Shown here piece by piece: positions 42,522 to 51,089 of a stretch of DNA of 64,000 bases. Numbering within the stretch: the first letter of the stretch is position 1; every line of letters begins with the position of its first letter. The DNA lies in NCBI RefSeq assembly GCF_027941955.1, contig NZ_CP115960.1:1922001-1986000 (forward strand), written 5' to 3'. Both the position numbers and the translations under genes were made by a program. Under the pieces are notes generated by a model that saw nothing but the letters and a program-made list of their open reading frames with translations, was not told where the DNA came from and searched no databases. Source of the DNA: Sphingomonas sp. 7/4-4 (lineage in GTDB: Bacteria > Pseudomonadota > Alphaproteobacteria > Sphingomonadales > Sphingomonadaceae).

Positions 42522-42886
42522 CGCCCGTGCAGCCTTGCGAGCGCGATCCCGGCGAGGTTCTGCGAGCGTTTGATGTAGCGCACGCGTGGCGGCGGGCCTG
42601 CCGATGCCAGCACGCGAAACCGCTCTAGATGGGCAAGCGCGGCGCCGCGACATTTCACTGCCCCATTGGCCTTGGCGACGACGTCCGCGGCGTCGCCCAG
42701 CAGGACGAAACCCGGCATGGCAAGCGATTGCGCGATCGTCAGCGCATGGATCAATGCCAGCCACTCGGCATCCGCGCTGGTGCCCTCGCCAAGGTCGCGC
42801 AGGATAGTCGTCCGCCCGCCCGCGACGACCGCGACTTCGATCGCACCCGGATTGGGCCGGCATCCCCCGTCGAAGAATATCTTCAT
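42518..42886 (-). CDS. RNase HI-like protein, altered active site
   Basis: 122 residues from ATG 42886. The RNase H fold is indicated by [20 protein letters not shown] (first Asp), [15 protein letters not shown] (Glu) and [14 protein letters not shown] (second Asp). The last conserved block, usually N-x-x-A-D-x-L-A, reads NLAGIALA, so the fourth acidic residue is Gly here. Activity may be lost or modified. It overlaps rluE by four bases. Confidence 0.75.
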   Translation of the reverse strand: MKIFFDGGCRPNPGAIEVAVVAGGRTTILRDLGEGTSADAEWLALIHALTIAQSLAMPGFVLLGDAADVVAKANGAVKCRGAALAHLERFRVLASAGPPPRVRYIKRSQNLAGIALARLHGR

Positions 42887-42937
42887 GCCGGGCGGCTGTA
42901 GCGCGCGGCGATCCCCTGCGCCAACCGTCCTCGACAC

Positions 42938-43560
42938 CTAGACCAGCGCCCTCCCCAGCCACGCCACTCGCCCGACGATCTCCACTTCGCTCCCGGCGCA
43001 AATCCGCACCGGCCAGACCGGGTTGTCGCTGATCACTTCGATGCCGCCCACCGCCGCGCGCAGCCGCTTGACCATCAGCACCCCGTCGAGCCGGATCACG
43101 AAGATCCCGCCTTTTCCCCGCACTTCCCGGCGGTCGCGGTCGACGAGGATCTCGTCGCCGTCGGACAAAGTCGGCTCCATCGAATCGCCCTCGACCCGGA
43201 TCATCGACGCCGCGGCGGGGCGCACCCCCAATTGCCGCAGCAATGCTTGCGACAGCGCGCCCGGGGCCGCGCCGCCTCGTCCTCGGCCAGCCGTCCGGGC
43301 CCCGCCGAGGCGCTCACGTCGAGCCGCGCGATCTCCGCCAGCCCCTCCGCCTCGCGCCCGCCCAGCCGCGCCTCGGGCACGCCGAAGAAGCGCGCGAGCA
43401 ATGCCCGGTCGCGCTCGGCCAGTTCGCGCGGAGATCCGCGGCGCACATATTGCTGCAGATAGGCGGCGTTGCGCCCGATCACGCGCGACAGTTCGGCGAA
43501 GCTGACGCCCTGCTCCGCCATCAGCGCCTCCAGCGCCGCCCGTTGCGCACCCGGTTCCAT
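42938..43560 (-). CDS. S24-type repressor with HTH domain, one frame break
   Basis: About 207 residues after one repair. The N-terminal helix-turn-helix (about residues 5-50) has [28 protein letters not shown]. The C-terminal part is an S24 serine-lysine domain with [24 protein letters not shown] (catalytic Ser) and GVLMVKRL (Lys), as in LexA and phage CI repressors that cut themselves on DNA damage. The frame breaks near 43261-43270; one extra G/C joins the halves through [14 protein letters not shown]. It is divergent from a pair of small genes, with a palindrome between them. Confidence 0.83.
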
Positions 43561-43577
43561 GCTCGTTCTCATAGCCG

Positions 43578-43591
43578 TAGGAATTTTCCTA
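43578..43591. promoter_or_regulatory. palindrome between repressor and divergent small genes
   Basis: TAGGAA-TT-TTCCTA is a perfect six-pair inverted repeat; a partial copy (GTAGGATTT) follows at 43597-43605. It lies 17 bases from the repressor start codon and about 65 bases from the divergent gene. It is a good candidate for the operator of the S24 repressor, controlling both directions. Confidence 0.55.
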
Positions 43592-43656
43592 GACAAGTAG
43601 GATTTGAAGAACAAAACAGGATCATAGTTCAGCGACTCGCGTAGGAGAAGGGCCCG

Positions 43657-43839
43657 ATGTCGGTGCATCGCAAAATCGAGAAATTCCTTCGGCGGACCAA
43701 CATGCCCGCCACCAAATTCGGCCGGCTGGCGATCGGCGACCCGCGGCTGGTGCGCGATCTGCGCAACGGCCGCGAGCTGCGCCCGCTCACGGAAGCGCGG
43801 CTCGAAGCGTTCCTCGCCACGCAGGGAGCCGGACGATGA
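43657..43839 (+). CDS. small basic protein divergent from S24 repressor (60 aa)
   Basis: 60 residues, with AGGAG eight bases before ATG. MSVHRKIEKFLRRTNMPATKFGRLAIGDPRLVRDLRNGRELRP reads like a compact helix-turn-helix: the order of helix, TKFGRLAIGDPRLV and RDLRNGRE resembles a Cro-type recognition unit. It overlaps the next gene by four bases. A DNA-binding role opposite the repressor is plausible but not shown. Confidence 0.68.
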   Translation: MSVHRKIEKFLRRTNMPATKFGRLAIGDPRLVRDLRNGRELRPLTEARLEAFLATQGAGR

Positions 43840-44148
43840 GCCGCGGCCCCGACGCAGCGACCCTGCTCGAGCGCGCATTGCTCACCGCCGCCGATACCGC
43901 CGGCTGCCCCGTGGCCGTCGTCGCGAGCGACTGGACCCGCTGGGCGAGCGCAACCTTCACCGGCGCCCGGCACAGCCTGACGCTCACCGCCGCGGCGAGC
44001 CCCGGCTCGATCGCTGGCTGGTGGGTCTGGGGAAGCCGAATTCGCCCTGCGCAATTACCTGCTGGCGGACCTGGTGGTCACGCGCATGTGTCGTGACGGG
44101 GATCGAGTGACGGTCGCGCTCGAAGCGCTGACCGTGGAGGAGCGTTAG
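43836..44148 (+). CDS. small protein of unknown function, two frame breaks
   Basis: After adding one C at 44000-44003 and one G at 44029-44032, this is a 104-residue protein ending EALTVEER. It begins ATGA, overlapping the small basic gene before it. Visible features are an N-terminal helix (TLLERALLTAADTAG), a beta-type middle with WASATFTGARHSLTL, and a helix with LGEAEFALRNYLLADLVV. No cysteines suggest a metal site. The pair may be a two-gene unit under the S24 repressor; function unknown. Confidence 0.6.
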
Positions 44149-44172
44149 GATGGATCGGCATCCAGACAAACT

Positions 44173-44393
44173 TCCCTCGCCCCCTGCAAGGGGAGAGGGT
44201 TGCGCAGACTTAGGTTTTGCGAAGCAAAGCCTTAGTCGGAGCTGGGTGAGGTGCGGCTGCGCAGCAGCCGCGCGGAGCTTCGCTCCGCTCTACCCCTCAC
44301 CAACCTTCGCTAGGCAGCAAGCTGCCAAGCTGCGGTATCCTCTCCCCTATCAAGGGGAGAGGGAGTTTTAGGTCGAACGGCGATCCGCCCTAA
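44173..44393. repeat. about 221-bp dispersed repeat, copy B, between convergent genes
   Basis: Nearly identical to 17779-17999, with a handful of substitutions and single-base length differences. Again it lies between convergent genes, and its right end overlaps the stop codon of the minus-strand gene (44390). No coding potential. Placement and paired palindromes suggest a bidirectional terminator or a MITE-like element tolerated at gene ends. Confidence 0.85.
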
Positions 44394-45265
44394 GCCCGGC
44401 GGGCCATGTTGCGCAGCGTGACCAGCGCGTCTTCGAGCCCGCGTTCCCGCGCGCGGCGCTCGACGCGGGGCGAAGGCGCTGGCGCAGGGGCCAAGCTCCT
44501 GCGGAGCACCCCGCGCTCGAGCCGTTCGAGCAGCGCGTGCACCGAAGCTTCGGTCTCGGGGCGGGTGATCGCGTCCTCGCGCGATACCAGGGATATCGGC
44601 CGGGGCTCAGGGCGGACCGGAGTCGGCAATTCGAACACTTCGAAGCGCTCGGTCTCCTCGAACACCGGCGGTTTCGGGCTGCGGCTGAGCGGCGGCAGCG
44701 CGACCGGCGCGGCGAGCGGCACTTCGGGCATCGCATCGGGATCGAATGCGGCGAGCGGCTGATCGAGGTCAACCGGCAGCGGCTGCTCGATCGGCGCGGC
44801 GGGAATCGGCTCGATGACCGGCGCCGCGATTTCCTCCGCCATTTCCACTTCGACGATTTGCACCACGTCTGCCGGCGTACGGAATGCGTCGAACGGCCGT
44901 CCCAGATCGCGCGTCGCGAGCAAGGGCGGCCTCGGCGGCGCATCGGGATGCGCGTCGGCGCGGCGGAGCACCGGGGTCGGCACTGCGTCGTAATCCAGTT
45001 CCTCGGCGTCGCCGATCGTCACGGCGCGTCCGCCGATCAGCACGAACAAGGCGAACCAGCTGAACAAGGCGACCGCGCCGCCCGCGCCCAGCGCGACGAT
45101 GGCGCGCGCCGTGAAGCCGAGCGGCGGTTCGGCGGCGGAGAGGATTGCGGGCAGCCCGCTGTCCATCACCAGCGCCTCGAACACCGGCATCGGCACCGCG
45201 AGCACGCCCACCGCCACGGCACCGCCGAGCAATCCTGCGATCACGGGTGCGATCGGCAGGTTCAT
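44390..45265 (-). CDS. membrane protein of unknown function coupled to XrtA glycosyltransferase
   Basis: 291 residues. Two membrane helices lie in the first 80 residues (VIAGLLGGAVAVGVLAV and AIVALGAGGAVALFSWFALFVLIGG). A long Pro/Glu-rich and negatively charged cytoplasmic or periplasmic region follows, then a basic C-terminus (RRSLAPAPAPSPRVERRARERG) with a helix, LEDALVTLRNMARRA. The ATG overlaps the stop of the glycosyltransferase by four bases, so it is in that operon. No known family; an accessory of polysaccharide export is a guess. Confidence 0.72.
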   Translation of the reverse strand: MNLPIAPVIAGLLGGAVAVGVLAVPMPVFEALVMDSGLPAILSAAEPPLGFTARAIVALGAGGAVALFSWFALFVLIGGRAVTIGDAEELDYDAVPTPVLRRADAHPDAPPRPPLLATRDLGRPFDAFRTPADVVQIVEVEMAEEIAAPVIEPIPAAPIEQPLPVDLDQPLAAFDPDAMPEVPLAAPVALPPLSRSPKPPVFEETERFEVFELPTPVRPEPRPISLVSREDAITRPETEASVHALLERLERGVLRRSLAPAPAPSPRVERRARERGLEDALVTLRNMARRA

Positions 45266-46503
45266 GCGTTCACCGTAGATGCGTGCGACCGCGAGTCCTT
45301 CATGGGATTCGACTCTGCAAGATTTTGGTAAACAGATTGATACCGGGCCACGTTGACAGCCCAGTTACGCTCCTCCTCGACGAACGCCCGCCCCCGCGCC
45401 CGCCGCGCCTCCCATTGGTCGCGATCGGCGAAAAGGCGTGACAAGGCAGTCGCGATCGCCGCCGGATCGTCGGGCTTGAACAGCGTTCCGGTGTCGCCGT
45501 CGCGGATCAGCTCGCGGTGCCCGCCCACGTCCGACGCTGCCACCAGCCGACGCTGCGCCATCGCCTCGAGCGGCTTGAGCGGCGTCACCAATTCGGTCAG
45601 CCGCATGGCCTTGCGGGGATACACCAGGATATCGACCACGCTGTAATAACGCTCGACTTCGTGGTGCGGCACGCGCCCGACGAAGCGGATTCGCTCCGCC
45701 ACTGGCGAAGCCGCGGCCTGCGCCCGCAGCGCTTCCTCCATGGGTCCCCCGCCCACCAGGATCAGATGCATCCCCGGCCGCTCCGCGACCAAAGCCGGCA
45801 TCGCCTCGATCAGCACGTCGAGCCCTTCATAATCGTAGAAGCTGCCGATGAACCCGATCGTCTCGCCCCCCGCCACGCCCAGCTGCTCCGCCAGCGCGGC
45901 ATCATAAGGCAACGGCTCGCCGAACAAATTGAGATCAACGCCATTGGGCGAGACGAGGATCTTGCCCGGATCGATTCCGCGCGCGACGAGGTCGTCCTTC
46001 AATCCCTCGCAGATCACCGCCACTGCATCGGCCTTGCGCACCGCCCGCGTCTCCAGAGCGCGAGTAGCGCGATATTTCAGGCTGCCCTCGCGCCCGGTGC
46101 CGTTGCCGACCGCGGCATCCTCCCAGAACGCGCGAATCTCATAGACCAGAGGCAGGCCGAGCCGATCGGCGACGCGCTGCGCCGCCATCGCATCGAGCAC
46201 CGGCGAATGGGCATGGAGCACGTCCGGCCGCCACGCACGCGCCACTGCCTCGATCCGCCGCGCGAACGCCGCGACTTCGCGCAGCTCGCCGATCACCGGC
46301 CGGCCCGCGGCGACCGGCGGGGTACGGTGGAACCGGATCCCGTCGACCGTCTCTTCGTCGGCATCGAACTTGCCGTGCCGCGGCCCGGTGACCGCCATTA
46401 CGTCCCACCCGCGCGCGATCTGCGCCTTCAGGATCGCCCGGGTACGGAAGGTATAGCCGCTCTGGAGCGGCAGCCCGTGATCGAGGATATGGAGAATCCG
46501 CAT
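45262..46503 (-). CDS. XrtA/PEP-CTERM-associated glycosyltransferase, GT4 family
   Basis: 413 residues from ATG 46503. It has the GT-B fold of GT4 enzymes: MRILHILDHGLPLQSGYTFRT with the glycine-poor nucleotide loop, VLHAHSPVLDAMAAQRVA, VSPNGVDLNLF, GFIGSFYDYEGLDVLIEAMP and the EX7E-type PLKPLEAMAQRRLVAASDVGG. The opening sequence is characteristic of the glycosyltransferase found with exosortase A systems (TIGR04063-like). It acts at the inner face of the membrane in exopolysaccharide assembly. The rest of the usual XrtA cluster is not in the window, apart from the ligase at 48578. Confidence 0.85.
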   Translation of the reverse strand: MRILHILDHGLPLQSGYTFRTRAILKAQIARGWDVMAVTGPRHGKFDADEETVDGIRFHRTPPVAAGRPVIGELREVAAFARRIEAVARAWRPDVLHAHSPVLDAMAAQRVADRLGLPLVYEIRAFWEDAAVGNGTGREGSLKYRATRALETRAVRKADAVAVICEGLKDDLVARGIDPGKILVSPNGVDLNLFGEPLPYDAALAEQLGVAGGETIGFIGSFYDYEGLDVLIEAMPALVAERPGMHLILVGGGPMEEALRAQAAASPVAERIRFVGRVPHHEVERYYSVVDILVYPRKAMRLTELVTPLKPLEAMAQRRLVAASDVGGHRELIRDGDTGTLFKPDDPAAIATALSRLFADRDQWEARRARGRAFVEEERNWAVNVARYQSVYQNLAESNPMKDSRSHASTVNA

Positions 46504-46674
46504 GCGCCCGCTCTGCCACGAGAGCACTTAACGGTGCGTCAACCGGGACTCATGTCCGAGCGAAGACCGAGGCCAAAAGCGGACTGGCGGCTTCCGCCCC
46601 AAAGTCGGTCATTCGGCATCGCCGCGGCACTGCCCGAAAGCGGACGTTGGTGCAGCTTCAGAAAGAACGGCAGC

Positions 46675-46698
46675 AAACGCCCCAATTCCGGGCGTTTG
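46675..46698 (-). terminator. hairpin downstream of AT-rich orphan gene
   Basis: CAAACGCCC and GGGCGTTTG form a perfect nine-pair stem around AATTCC. It lies about 65 bases beyond the stop of the gene at 46765-47759 on the minus strand and before the glycosyltransferase, a suitable place for ending the orphan gene transcript. There is no long T run. Confidence 0.55.
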
Positions 46699-46764
46699 GC
46701 GTGCGTTGTGCGCTTCTCAGAACGAGACGTCCTTGAGACTGCGGCTTTGAACGAAAGTGGAAGG

Positions 46765-47759
46765 TTACACCAGCAAGTACGCTGACAAAGCGTTCACTGC
46801 GAACCCCACAATCCCTGCAAGAACTACACCTGCACCGAGCAGCCGAATCATCATCTTCTTACGTTTTCGCATTCGCAGAAGGTTGGCCTTGTGACATTCG
46901 TCGCCCTTGGTCAGTAGAATTGCGCTGCGCGAACCGAGAATCCGCGCACCTTCCGAAACACTATCCGATATGATTGCCCCTACGATAGCAGCACCAATCA
47001 CTAGTGCAATAACAACTAGTAGGTATCTCATGGGCGTTGTGAGCGATTTCACCGGAACTTCTAAGAAAATACCAGAAACAACAGCAGTTATCATCAATAA
47101 TGGTATAATGTACCAAGACTTATCCACCAACGCATCGACAATACTGTCAGAAATTGCCTCTACATCCTGCACAGAAATGCGGCCAACCCAATCATCTATG
47201 GCTACTGAATGCTTCTAGCAACAGAAATATCAGAATATTCTATGGACGATTTTAACCAAAATTGCGTCGGAAATTTATGGATCGGACCGACTACAATGAA
47301 ACTGTTGCGAACAGGTACCCTATCTGTTGATATCGATACCTTAAATCTCTGCGCCGTGTCAGACGCCACGCCATCAGAAGGGAGCATAATCAGGAAATCA
47401 TACTCTAGACTTACATGACTGCATCTCGCCATCTTAGATGACCAGTTTACAGAAGAGAACATTTCCACCGAGGATAATTTATGAACTTCCCCGTTGGATA
47501 ACGCGACAACCACTGCAGAGCGACTCGCCTTGACCTGATACTGCGAGACCAATTGTTGAAAATGATAGTGAAAGTCTTGGATCGCAGCCACGTCGATCTG
47601 GAATTTTGTCTCGAAATTCCGGTCTAAGACCTCGGTCTTTTTTGTAAGATTATGATAGATCGCCTGGAAGGCCGCCACCGGAACGTTCTCAATCGGGATT
47701 ATGAGATCTCCTTGTGGAGCACCCTCGTCCATACTGCTGCCGCTTCCAACGCGTTTCAT
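46765..47759 (-). CDS. AT-rich orphan protein with three C-terminal membrane helices, probable frame break
   Basis: About 331 residues if one base is restored near 47205-47215; otherwise two genes ending at 47202 and 46765. The start ATG 47759 has AAGGGAG before it. The N-terminal 180 residues are soluble and mixed alpha/beta (VPVAAFQAIYHNLTKKTEVL, FHYHFQQLVSQYQV, VSLEYDFLIMLPS). After DDWVGRISVQDVEAISDSIVD come three hydrophobic helices: WYIIPLLMITAVVSGIFL, YLLVVIALVIGAAIVGAII and MMIRLLGAGVVLAGIVGFAV, with a basic KRKK stretch before the last. I recognise no family. Base composition is clearly more AT-rich than neighbours, which suggests transfer. One gene or two is uncertain, but the break matches the others in the window. 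Confidence 0.6.
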
Positions 47760-47910
47760 GTTAGTCTCCCTTTTTGAGAGCTTGGGGCAGCGCATCACGT
47801 TCATCAAGGTGTCTCAAGCAATTTGTCGTGACATTCGGAATGGCAGGTGAGACGCCTTCAGTCCCCATAAGCTGCCGGTCCGCTGACCACCCATTTGCCG
47901 ACATGCTTGC

Positions 47911-47956
47911 AATGTAGGATTTCGCCTGACAGCCTCATCTAGCTCTTTGACATCGT
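47911..47956 (+). repeat. boxA-like direct repeat, copy 1
   Basis: AATGTAGGATTTCG, a 16-base spacer, then AGCTCTTTGACATCGT. The last part resembles the boxA antitermination element of rRNA leaders (core GCTCTTT-ACA). No rRNA gene follows. Confidence 0.5.
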
Positions 47957-48171
47957 AACGCCCCTCTCATCCTGCTCGTGCGAAAGCAGGAGCATAATGC
48001 TGCTTGGTCCACACCATCCTGGATTGCCTGCGCAGGAACACGGCCGGCCAGAACGATGCAATCAGTGTGACCCTAGTGTGACCTTTCGCGGCTAACCACC
48101 AATAGCAGACATATTCAGCCTCTACGTCAACGGCACCTGCGCACCGCGCCTCACCGACCCCGCGCTACTGG

Positions 48172-48220
48172 GAATGTAGGATTTCGTGTGCCATCCTCCG
48201 CGCCCAGCTCTTTGACATCG
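48172..48220 (+). repeat. boxA-like direct repeat, copy 2
   Basis: The same 14-base and 16-base blocks as copy 1, with a 19-base spacer. It lies about 210 bases upstream of the small gene at 48433. Confidence 0.5.
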
Positions 48221-48432
48221 TCGAGATCGACTTCACGACCACGAACCAATGTTGCACAACCGCGCAACGAAGTTTCACGATCTCGCGGGCAAAGTGCGAA
48301 GTTAAGCCCGCCAGATCCCACAATCCGAGTCACCGGCGAAAAGCTCGCGCACGCCGCCGGCGCCCGCCCCTAGTTTACGCCGCGTCAACCCAACCGCACT
48401 AAACCCCGCCCGGAAGGAGCGCGCGGGCGGAC

Positions 48433-48585
48433 ATGATCGACAATCTATCGCTCGGGCTCTCGCATGGGCTGATGCTGCTCGCGGCGTTCCTGCTGCTGCG
48501 CCGTCCCGACCTCGATCACGAATCGGGGCCGGGCGATCCGCCCGCCGGCCCGAAGAAAAGCCGCTGGGGCAAGCCCGGTGCGTGA
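48433..48585 (+). CDS. small membrane protein preceding XrtA O-glycosylation ligase (50 aa)
   Basis: 50 residues: one hydrophobic helix (LGLSHGLMLLAAFLLLRRP) then a Pro/Gly and basic tail ending KKSRWGKPGA. GGAGCG lies upstream at 48416-48421. Its end overlaps the GTG start of the ligase by eight bases, indicating coupling. Function unknown. Confidence 0.6.
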   Translation: MIDNLSLGLSHGLMLLAAFLLLRRPDLDHESGPGDPPAGPKKSRWGKPGA

Positions 48586-49927
48586 TCTCGCCTTCATCGC
48601 ATTCCTCGCGGCATTGCTGGCAACGGGCTTTCGCCGCCCGTTCCTGTTCGTGCTCGCCTACGCCTATATCGACATCGTCTCGCCGCAGCGGCTGACCTAT
48701 CTGCTGCTCAATTCGGTCCCGATCTCGATGCTCGCGGTCGCGCTCGCGGTGGCCGGCTGGCTGGCGTTCGACGACAAGAAGGACGTTCGCGTCGCTCCGC
48801 GCCAGTTCCTGATCGTGCTGCTGCTCGGCTATTGCCTTTACACCACGCTCCACGCCGACTTCCCGATCGAGGCGAAGGACAAATGGGAATGGGTGTGGAA
48901 GGCGCTGGCCTTCGCCGCCTTCCTGCCGCTGACGCTGCGCACCCGGCTGCGCATCGAGTCGCTATTGCTGTTCATGGTGCTCTCGGCCGCCTCGATCATC
49001 ATCGTCGGGGGGATCAAGACGGTCGGCTCGGGCGGCGGCTATGGCGAATTGAACCTGATGGTGACCAACAATTCGGGCCTCTATGAAGGCTCGACCATCT
49101 CCACCGTGGCGATCGCGATCATCCCGCTGATCGTCTGGTTCACCCGCCACGGCACGATCTTCGCGCCCGACTGGAAAGTGAAGACCTTCTCCTACGCGCT
49201 GATCTTCGCCTGCCTGCTGATCCCGGTCGGCACGTCGACGCGCACGGGATTGCTCTGCATCGGCCTGCTCGCCTTGCTGATGATCCGCGATACCAAGCGC
49301 AAGTTCGTCTATCTCGCCGCGCTCGGCGGCCTCGGCCTCGTCGCCGTGCCGTTCCTCCCCTCCGCTTTCACCGAGCGGATGGAGACGATCAAGACCTATC
49401 AGGCCGATGCCTCGGCCTCGACCCGGATCGCGGTGTGGAAGTGGACGATGGACTATGTGAAGACGCGCCCGTTGGGCGGTGGCTTCGAAGCCTATCGCCA
49501 GAACCAGATCCGCTATGAAAAGGTCGCGGTGCAGGAGGATGGCGGCCAGGCCAAGGTCGACCGCAGCGTCGAGGTCGACAAGGCCCGCGCCTATCACAGC
49601 GCCTATTTCGAGATGCTCGGCGAACAGGGCTATCCGGGGCTCGCCATCTGGCTGCTGATCAATGTGGCCGGGCTGTTCCGCATGGAAGTGCTCCGCCAGC
49701 GTTATCGCAAGCCCGAGCCCGGGCAGGAATGGATCGGCCCGCTCGCCTCGGCGCTGCAGAGCGCGCATATCATCTATCTGCTCGGCGCGGTGTTCATCGC
49801 GATCGCCTTCCAGCCTTTCGTCTACATGCTGATCGGCGCGCAGATCGGGCTCGACACCTATTGCGGCCGCAAGCGCGCCGAGAGTGCGTGGCGCCCGCTG
49901 CGCAAGGCCCGGGTCGCCACCGCGTGA
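48578..49927 (+). CDS. putative O-glycosylation ligase, exosortase A system-associated
   Basis: 449 residues with about ten hydrophobic segments, an O-antigen-ligase-like (Wzy/WaaL) membrane protein. The N-terminal RDLAFIAFLAALLATGFRRPFLFVLAYAYIDIVSPQRLTYL is characteristic of the family linked to XrtA systems (TIGR03097-like). A large periplasmic loop (METIKTYQADASASTRIAVWKWTMDYV...GGGFEAY) lies late, with HSAYFEMLGEQGYPGL, the usual catalytic-loop region. The start is GTG 48578, and the stop overlaps the acyltransferase start. It probably polymerises or transfers exopolysaccharide at the periplasmic face. Confidence 0.86.
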   Translation: MRDLAFIAFLAALLATGFRRPFLFVLAYAYIDIVSPQRLTYLLLNSVPISMLAVALAVAGWLAFDDKKDVRVAPRQFLIVLLLGYCLYTTLHADFPIEAKDKWEWVWKALAFAAFLPLTLRTRLRIESLLLFMVLSAASIIIVGGIKTVGSGGGYGELNLMVTNNSGLYEGSTISTVAIAIIPLIVWFTRHGTIFAPDWKVKTFSYALIFACLLIPVGTSTRTGLLCIGLLALLMIRDTKRKFVYLAALGGLGLVAVPFLPSAFTERMETIKTYQADASASTRIAVWKWTMDYVKTRPLGGGFEAYRQNQIRYEKVAVQEDGGQAKVDRSVEVDKARAYHSAYFEMLGEQGYPGLAIWLLINVAGLFRMEVLRQRYRKPEPGQEWIGPLASALQSAHIIYLLGAVFIAIAFQPFVYMLIGAQIGLDTYCGRKRAESAWRPLRKARVATA

Positions 49928-51019
49928 AGACCGAACTGCGGGCGCTGACTTCGATCCGCGGCGTGGCCGCGTGGTTCGTCGTGCTCTTCCACATCCGCCT
50001 GACTATCGCGGGGCTGCCTGCGCCCGCCGCGGCAGTACTCGCCAAGGGGTATCTGGCGGTCGACTTCTTCTTCCTGCTGTCGGGCTTCGTCATCTGGATG
50101 AGCTGGTCGGAACGGCTGCGGACCGGCGGGCTCGCCGCGGTTCCCGAATTCCTCAAGCGCCGGATCGCCCGCATCTGGCCGCTGCATCTGTTCATGCTCG
50201 GCTTCGGCGCGCTGCTGGCGCTGCTGCTGGTCGCGACCGGGCGTGAGGCACCACATTTCCCTTCACGGAGCTGCCGCTCCACGTGCTGCTGCTGCAGAAT
50301 TGGGGCTTCACTTCCGCGCTGTCGTGGAACGACCCCGCCTGGTCGATCTCGTGCGAACTCGCCGCCTATCTGCTGTTCCCGCTGCTCGTCCTCGCGATCG
50401 ACTGGCGCCGCGTGCCCACCCCCGCGATCCTCGCCGCGATCACTGCGCTGCTCGTGCTGCTGCACACCGTCTTCACGCTGCGGGGGCCGCGGCCCTCGGG
50501 CAGGAAATCCCGCGCCTCGGCCTGCTCCGCTGCGTTCTGGAGTTCGCCTGCGGCACGGCGATCGGGGCGCTATGGCTGCGCTGGCGCGAAACCTGGCGCC
50601 TGCCCGCCATCGCCTGCACCGCGGCGGCGCTGGTCCTGCTCGCCGGCTGGATCGCCGGGCCATTTCCCGAAACGCTCGCCGTCCCCGCCGCCTTCGCCGC
50701 CCTGCTCCTCGCGCTCGCCCTCACGGCAGGCAAGCCGGGCAACCCGCTCGAAGGCCGCGCGCTCCATTATCTCGGTGAGATCAGCTACGCGACCTATCTC
50801 GGCCATTTCCTGCTCTGGTTCGCCTTCAAGCTCGCTTTCATCGACGATGCGCACGCGGTCGGCGCACCGCTGATCGCGGCGTATCTCGTGCTGGTGCTGG
50901 CCAGTTCGGCGGCGCTCTACCATTGGGTCGAGCGCCCCGCGCAGCGCCGGGTGAACGGCCTTGGCTTCAGGCGGCCGCGGCGAGCTCAGCCTGCAGGCAG
51001 TGGATCGCCGCACGGTTGA
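49924..51019 (+). CDS. acyltransferase family 3 membrane protein, two frame breaks
   Basis: About 365 residues after repair. The N-terminus has the diagnostic LTSIRGVAAWFVVLFHIR (catalytic His) and YLAVDFFFLLSGFVIWMSW, followed by RRIARIWPLHLF. Ten membrane helices are expected. The frame breaks at C3 50259-50261, repaired to HFPFTELPLHVLLLQNW, and at G5 50482-50486, repaired to LRGAAALGQEIPRLGLL. The C-terminus continues with YLGEISYATYLGHFLLWF and YHWVERPAQ. Such enzymes O-acetylate or succinylate exported polysaccharides. The GTG start overlaps the ligase stop, so it belongs to the exopolysaccharide unit. Confidence 0.85.
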
Positions 51020-51089
51020 ACGCGGCGATACGCAGGTTCCGGAACGAAGCGATGCTCCGCGCATTCAACGCGACAAGCGAGGAGGCCCG

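Larger units (their letters stand above)
47760..48432. other. 673-base intergenic region with duplicated rRNA-leader-like motif
   Basis: No gene is supported. The region contains two copies (47911-47956 and 48172-48220) of a motif joining AATGTAGGATTTCG to AGCTCTTTGACATCGT. The other sequence is unremarkable. Short frames on both strands lack ribosome sites. Confidence 0.65.

Noticed and set aside
48151..48333. A minus-strand 60-residue frame in the 48-kb intergenic region
   Set aside because: No ribosome site, Arg-rich product and overlap with the boxA-like repeat; likely spurious.
47760..48432. A tRNA gene or integration site inside the region with duplicated motifs
   Set aside because: No cloverleaf or T-arm sequence could be drawn, and no integrase is present; reported only as repeats.
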